From Nitrospirota bacterium (GTDB lineage Bacteria; Nitrospirota; Nitrospiria; Nitrospirales; Nitrospiraceae), in assembly GCA_016222925.1 (NCBI GenBank), contig JACRQB010000008.1:1-8482 (forward strand): 8,482 nt of DNA, in the 5' to 3' direction. This document shows positions 5,394 through 8,482 of this stretch, piece after piece. The notes below the pieces were generated by a model, which ran no database searches, had not been told where the DNA came from, and was given only the letters and a program-made list of their open reading frames with translations. Numbering within the stretch: position 1 is the stretch's first letter; every line of letters starts with the position of its first letter. A program made the translations under genes and the position numbers.

Positions 5394-6476
5394 TTACGAA
5401 ACTCCTTCTTCGTGGTGTATCTGTCTGTCATCGGGGGACATCAAGGTCTGCGAACGATTGCCTCGTCGGAAAGGGCGCTTCTGGTACTTTTCTACCGCTC
5501 TGTTATGTTCCACGAGTGTCGTGGAAAACTGATGCGTTCCGTCATTCTTCGAGACGAAATAGAGATACGCGGAAGGCACGGGATACAGGGCGGCACGGAT
5601 CGACTGTGCCCCAGGATTGGCAATCGGCCCGGGCGGCAAACCGGCCCACCGATACGTATTATACGGACTGGTGTGGGACAAATCTTTTCTGTGAAGGTTT
5701 CCATCAAAATTCGGCAAGCCGTAGATAACGGTTGGATCGCTCTGCAGCGGAATGCGTTTCTTCAGCCGGTTATGAAACACGGACGAGATGTGTGGGCGTT
5801 CTTCTCCCGCACCGGTTTCTTTTTCGATCACTGACGCCAAGGTCAATACTTCATGGACCGTCAAGTGAATGTCTTTGGCCCGCGCCTGCCATTCTTGGGT
5901 CATCACCTGGCCAAACTGGTCGACCATGACTCGCATGACCTCTTTGGCGGTTGTCGGACGAGCAAATCGATACGTATCGGGATAGAGATACCCTTCTACC
6001 GTTTCAGCTGAGATCCCAAGGGTCTTCAGAAAGGACCTGTCAGTGGCCAATCTGGCGAACTCCGCACGATCCGTAATTCGGTGCTCAGCCAGCACATCGG
6101 CGATTTGAGTGAATGTATAGCCCTCGGGAATCGTGACGGGATGAAGAACCACCCGGCCAAGTACCAGCCTCGAAAGGATGTCCGCCGGAGCCATGGCCGC
6201 ATTGAGCTCATATTCTCCGGGATGAATTTTTCGGTCGGCTTCCTGGGCCTTCCCCAGCAGCAGAAAGGCGGAACGGCTCCTGATCAGCTGCTCCCGCTCA
6301 AGCAACGCCGCAGCTTGTTGAAACGTTGCGCCTTCGGGAATGACCACAACTTTCTGAGGAGCGCGATCCGAATCGGACGCGACCGGCGCCTCAGCCCATC
6401 GAATCATCTGATACCCGGCCAATCCGGCGAGTACGACGATCACGAGGACCACGATAAGGATGAGACGAAGCGTCAT
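5394..6476 (-). CDS. mltG: Endolytic murein transglycosylase MltG (YceG-like)
   Basis: MltG is a lytic transglycosylase of the inner membrane that cuts nascent glycan strands and so acts as a terminator of peptidoglycan polymerisation. The 360-residue protein has one N-terminal membrane helix (residues 3-22, LRLILIVVLVIVVLAGLAGY), placing the rest in the periplasm. LysM-like segments follow (VVVIPEGATFQQAAALLE at 43-60 and VTIPEGYTFTQIADVL at 114-129). The catalytic YceG domain has EGYLYPDTYRF (161-171), the active-site motif ASVIEKETG with E218, VFHNRLKKRIPLQSDPTVIYGL (233-254), HTSPYNTY (268-275) and the end motif YLYFVSKNDGTHQFS (304-318). All signature residues are present. The start at 6476 keeps the membrane helix but overlaps the end of ruvX by 86 nt, and no good Shine-Dalgarno precedes it. 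A later start would remove the anchor and is unlikely. Confidence 0.95.
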   Translation of the reverse strand: MTLRLILIVVLVIVVLAGLAGYQMIRWAEAPVASDSDRAPQKVVVIPEGATFQQAAALLEREQLIRSRSAFLLLGKAQEADRKIHPGEYELNAAMAPADILSRLVLGRVVLHPVTIPEGYTFTQIADVLAEHRITDRAEFARLATDRSFLKTLGISAETVEGYLYPDTYRFARPTTAKEVMRVMVDQFGQVMTQEWQARAKDIHLTVHEVLTLASVIEKETGAGEERPHISSVFHNRLKKRIPLQSDPTVIYGLPNFDGNLHRKDLSHTSPYNTYRWAGLPPGPIANPGAQSIRAALYPVPSAYLYFVSKNDGTHQFSTTLVEHNRAVEKYQKRPFRRGNRSQTLMSPDDRQIHHEEGVS

Positions 6477-6972
6477 AGGCTGAACTGTCTTGGAGAGACT
6501 CCCCCCACTCTTCTATTATCTCCTCTGAAGAGGTATGACCGTCGTGAGTCCTCGCTGGAGTTTGAGACTCAAGGTAACTCTGTAGCAAAATCGCGGCGGC
6601 CACACGATCGATCACTCCTTTGCGCTTCCTGCGACTGACATCGGCGGCAATCAAGAGGTCCTCCGCTGACCTCGTCGTCATCCGTTCGTCCCAAGTCACG
6701 ATCGAAACCGAAAGGGCCTCTCCTAAATGGGCGATGAACTCGTGAACCGCTTGCACCGCCGGCCCTTCTTCACCATTGAGCCGCAACGGCAGCCCAATCA
6801 AGACTTCCTTGACCTCATGTTCCTGCACCAACTGTTCGATGTGAGCGATATCGCGCACGAGCGTCCGACGCTCAATCGTCTCCAACGGCTGCGCCGTCCA
6901 GCCTAATTCGTCGCTGAGCGCGACGCCGATTCGTTTGGTACCGTAATCGAGCGCAAGAATTCGACTAGGCAT
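6391..6972 (-). CDS. ruvX: Putative Holliday junction resolvase / pre-16S rRNA nuclease RuvX (YqgF)
   Basis: YqgF-family proteins have an RNase H-like fold and act in 16S rRNA 5'-end maturation; they were also proposed as Holliday junction resolvases. The 193-residue protein shows the family motifs in order: ILALDYGTKRIGVALSD with D9, EVLIGLPLRLNGEEG (56-70), WDERMTT with D95 and E96, and IDRVAAAILLQSYL with D122. The core ends near residue 135, as in normal family members of about 140-150 aa. The remaining 55 or so residues are a polar, low-complexity tail that overlaps mltG by 86 nt. In the next frame a TAA-TAG double stop at 6518-6513 would give a protein of about 151 aa, so the tail may come from a small indel. 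The ATG at 6972 lies four bases after the alaS stop; longer starts inside alaS would add residues foreign to the family. Confidence 0.92.
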   Translation of the reverse strand: MPSRILALDYGTKRIGVALSDELGWTAQPLETIERRTLVRDIAHIEQLVQEHEVKEVLIGLPLRLNGEEGPAVQAVHEFIAHLGEALSVSIVTWDERMTTRSAEDLLIAADVSRRKRKGVIDRVAAAILLQSYLESQTPARTHDGHTSSEEIIEEWGESLQDSSAYDASSHPYRGPRDRRTRRIGRVSDDSMG

Positions 6973-6976
6973 GATT

Positions 6977-8482
6977 CTACCGCTGGAGAGTGGTTTCAAC
7001 CAGGCTAAAAACCTTTTCCAACGCGGCGTCGAGCTTGGCCGGATCCTTCCCTCCGGCCTGGGCCATTTCTGGCCGTCCACCTCCGGTTCCACCCACCTCA
7101 GTTGCCATAGCTTTGATGAGATCACCGGCTTTGATCGTCCCGATCAAGTCTTTCGTCACCACAACCAACAGCGAAACCTTGTCGTCCCCGGTCGCCGCGC
7201 CGAGCGCAATGACGCCGCTTTTCAGCTTGTCCCGGAGCTGATCCGCCAGCGCTCGCATACCATTCCCATCCAGGCCATCCGTCCGCTGCACATGCACCGC
7301 CACCCCGGCGACCGTCCTGGCAGCCGAGGCGACCGCGGCGCCGCTGGCCATTTTCAATTTCAACTCGTCCAGTTCCCGCTCCTTGTCCTTCAGCTGTGTC
7401 ATCAGCTTGCGAGTCTTGGCGACCAGCTCGGACTGCCCCGCCTTCAACAGATCCGATAGCTCGCGAACATCGGCTTCAAGTTTCTTCATGAGGACATACG
7501 CGCCGCTGCCCGTCTGCGCTTCGATCCGGCGCACACCGGCCGCCACACCCCCTTCTGAGACGATGCGAAAGAGTCCGATGTCACCCGTCTGTCGGCAATG
7601 AGTGCCGCCGCACAGTTCTTTGCTGAACGACTCCACTGTCACCACACGTACCTGTTCACCGTATTTGTCGCCGAAGAACGCCAGGGCGCCGTTCGCCACG
7701 GCCTCCTGAATACTCATCACCTGAGTGCGTACAGTCTCGTTCTTGCGAATTTCTTCATTCACCGTCGATTCAATATCGTCGATGTCGCGGGACGACAGCG
7801 GTCGAAAATGGGCAAAGTCGAACCGAAGACGGTTGGGTCCGACCAGCGAGCCATACTGCTTCACATGCGGCCCCAGTAAATCACGCAGAGCCGCATGGAC
7901 GAGATGCGTCGCCGTATGATTGCGCGCGGCATCCAGACGCGTGGACGCATGCACCGTCATATGCAGGCGCTCACCTTCTCGGATGCACCCCTTGCGAACC
8001 GTTCCCTTGTGCAAGATGACCGTCGGCGCCGGCCTCGTCGTCTCTTTGATATCGACCACCCCTTCAGGACCCGTTAAGGTTCCCTGATCTCCGACCTGCC
8101 CACCGCCTTCGGCATAGAAGGGCGTGAGATCCAGCGCCAGCTCGACCGTCTCCCCCTCGACGGCTTCCTTCACCAGTTGCTCGCCTCTCAGAATCGCTCG
8201 CAAGACGCCGTCGTTTTCCAGATGTTCATAGCCGACGAACGTCGTCGCCCCGATCCGCTTGGCCAGCTCCGCGACGGCCGGTCTGGCCGTTTCCTGTTCG
8301 AATCCGCCGGTCTTGCGCGCGCGAGTTCGCTGCTCTTCGATCGCCGCATTGAAACCAGGTTCATCGACCGTCATGCCCTGTTCCCGGCAGGCCTCGGTGA
8401 TCAAGTCCATGGGGAAACCGTAGGTGTCATAGAGTTTGAAGACGTCGCTCCCCGACAAGACCGTTTGTCTCGCCGCCTTCGC
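6977..8482 (-). CDS. alaS: Alanyl-tRNA synthetase, C-terminal 501 residues (cut by right edge)
   Basis: AlaRS charges tRNA-Ala and hydrolyses misacylated Ser- and Gly-tRNA-Ala. The frame is open to the right edge. A TTG at 8458 is an internal Leu codon (LSGSDVFKLYDTYGFP), not the start. About 375 residues, holding the catalytic core, lie outside the window. Present are the end of the tRNA-recognition part, the editing domain with its zinc site (HTATH at fragment residues 189-193 and CGGTH at 291-295), the FYAEGGGQVGDQG loop, a coiled coil (about 330-380), and the C-Ala domain with GGTGGGRPEMAQAGG near the end. All editing ligands are intact and no frame problem is seen. The stop TAG (6979-6977) is four bases before ruvX, indicating co-transcription. 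Confidence 0.97.
   Translation of the reverse strand, partial: AKAARQTVLSGSDVFKLYDTYGFPMDLITEACREQGMTVDEPGFNAAIEEQRTRARKTGGFEQETARPAVAELAKRIGATTFVGYEHLENDGVLRAILRGEQLVKEAVEGETVELALDLTPFYAEGGGQVGDQGTLTGPEGVVDIKETTRPAPTVILHKGTVRKGCIREGERLHMTVHASTRLDAARNHTATHLVHAALRDLLGPHVKQYGSLVGPNRLRFDFAHFRPLSSRDIDDIESTVNEEIRKNETVRTQVMSIQEAVANGALAFFGDKYGEQVRVVTVESFSKELCGGTHCRQTGDIGLFRIVSEGGVAAGVRRIEAQTGSGAYVLMKKLEADVRELSDLLKAGQSELVAKTRKLMTQLKDKERELDELKLKMASGAAVASAARTVAGVAVHVQRTDGLDGNGMRALADQLRDKLKSGVIALGAATGDDKVSLLVVVTKDLIGTIKAGDLIKAMATEVGGTGGGRPEMAQAGGKDPAKLDAALEKVFSLVETTLQR

Noticed and set aside
6971..7459. Plus-strand frames of up to 162 residues inside alaS, and similar ones inside deoB-like, mltG and HDOD genes
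   Set aside because: They lie opposite conserved coding sequence, have Arg/His/Pro-rich composition typical of antisense frames and show no family motif.

Overview
The window carries nine protein-coding loci, all read from the minus strand, with moderately high GC and two longer gaps. The mix is housekeeping genes (alaS, ruvX, mltG, deoC, a DeoB-type mutase, a RidA protein), an HDOD signalling cassette and an exported IPT/TIG protein. From protein style and gene mix I infer a Nitrospira-like member of Nitrospirota. This rests on general resemblance, not on a marker gene, and is only moderately sure. No rRNA, tRNA, CRISPR, insertion sequence or integrase was seen.

Layout in transcription order, from the right edge. 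(1) 8482-4713: the C-terminal 501 residues of alanyl-tRNA synthetase, then RuvX/YqgF, the MltG glycan terminase and deoxyribose-phosphate aldolase. Their junctions are a 4-nt gap, an 86-nt overlap and a 3-nt gap, so this looks like one transcription unit. (2) 4712-4469: a 244-nt gap without a convincing gene. (3) 4468-2826: a phosphopentomutase-like gene broken by a frameshift near 3955, then an intact RidA-family gene 34 nt on. (4) 2825-2479: a 347-nt gap, probably the leader of the next operon. (5) 2478-494: three genes joined by two ATGA overlaps: a 111-aa protein resembling the N-terminal domain of HD-GYP proteins, an HDOD protein that keeps a full set of HD-type metal ligands, and a pseudo-receiver/GGDEF protein that has lost the first half of its GGDEF domain and changes frame at the break. 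(6) 410-1: the start of a secreted protein with IPT/TIG domains, cut by the left edge.

DeoC and the DeoB-type enzyme would together convert deoxyribose-1-phosphate to glyceraldehyde-3-phosphate and acetaldehyde. The DeoB-like protein, however, is frameshifted and also lacks two His metal ligands of classical DeoB. The left operon looks like a cyclic-dinucleotide-type regulatory module whose last member is probably inactive as a cyclase.

No clearly new system was found. The points most worth following are the altered active site of the DeoB-like protein, the coupled HDOD cassette with its damaged GGDEF gene, and three loci (GGDEF, deoB-like, ruvX tail) with frame problems of the same sense. 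The last point raises the question of indel errors in the assembly.
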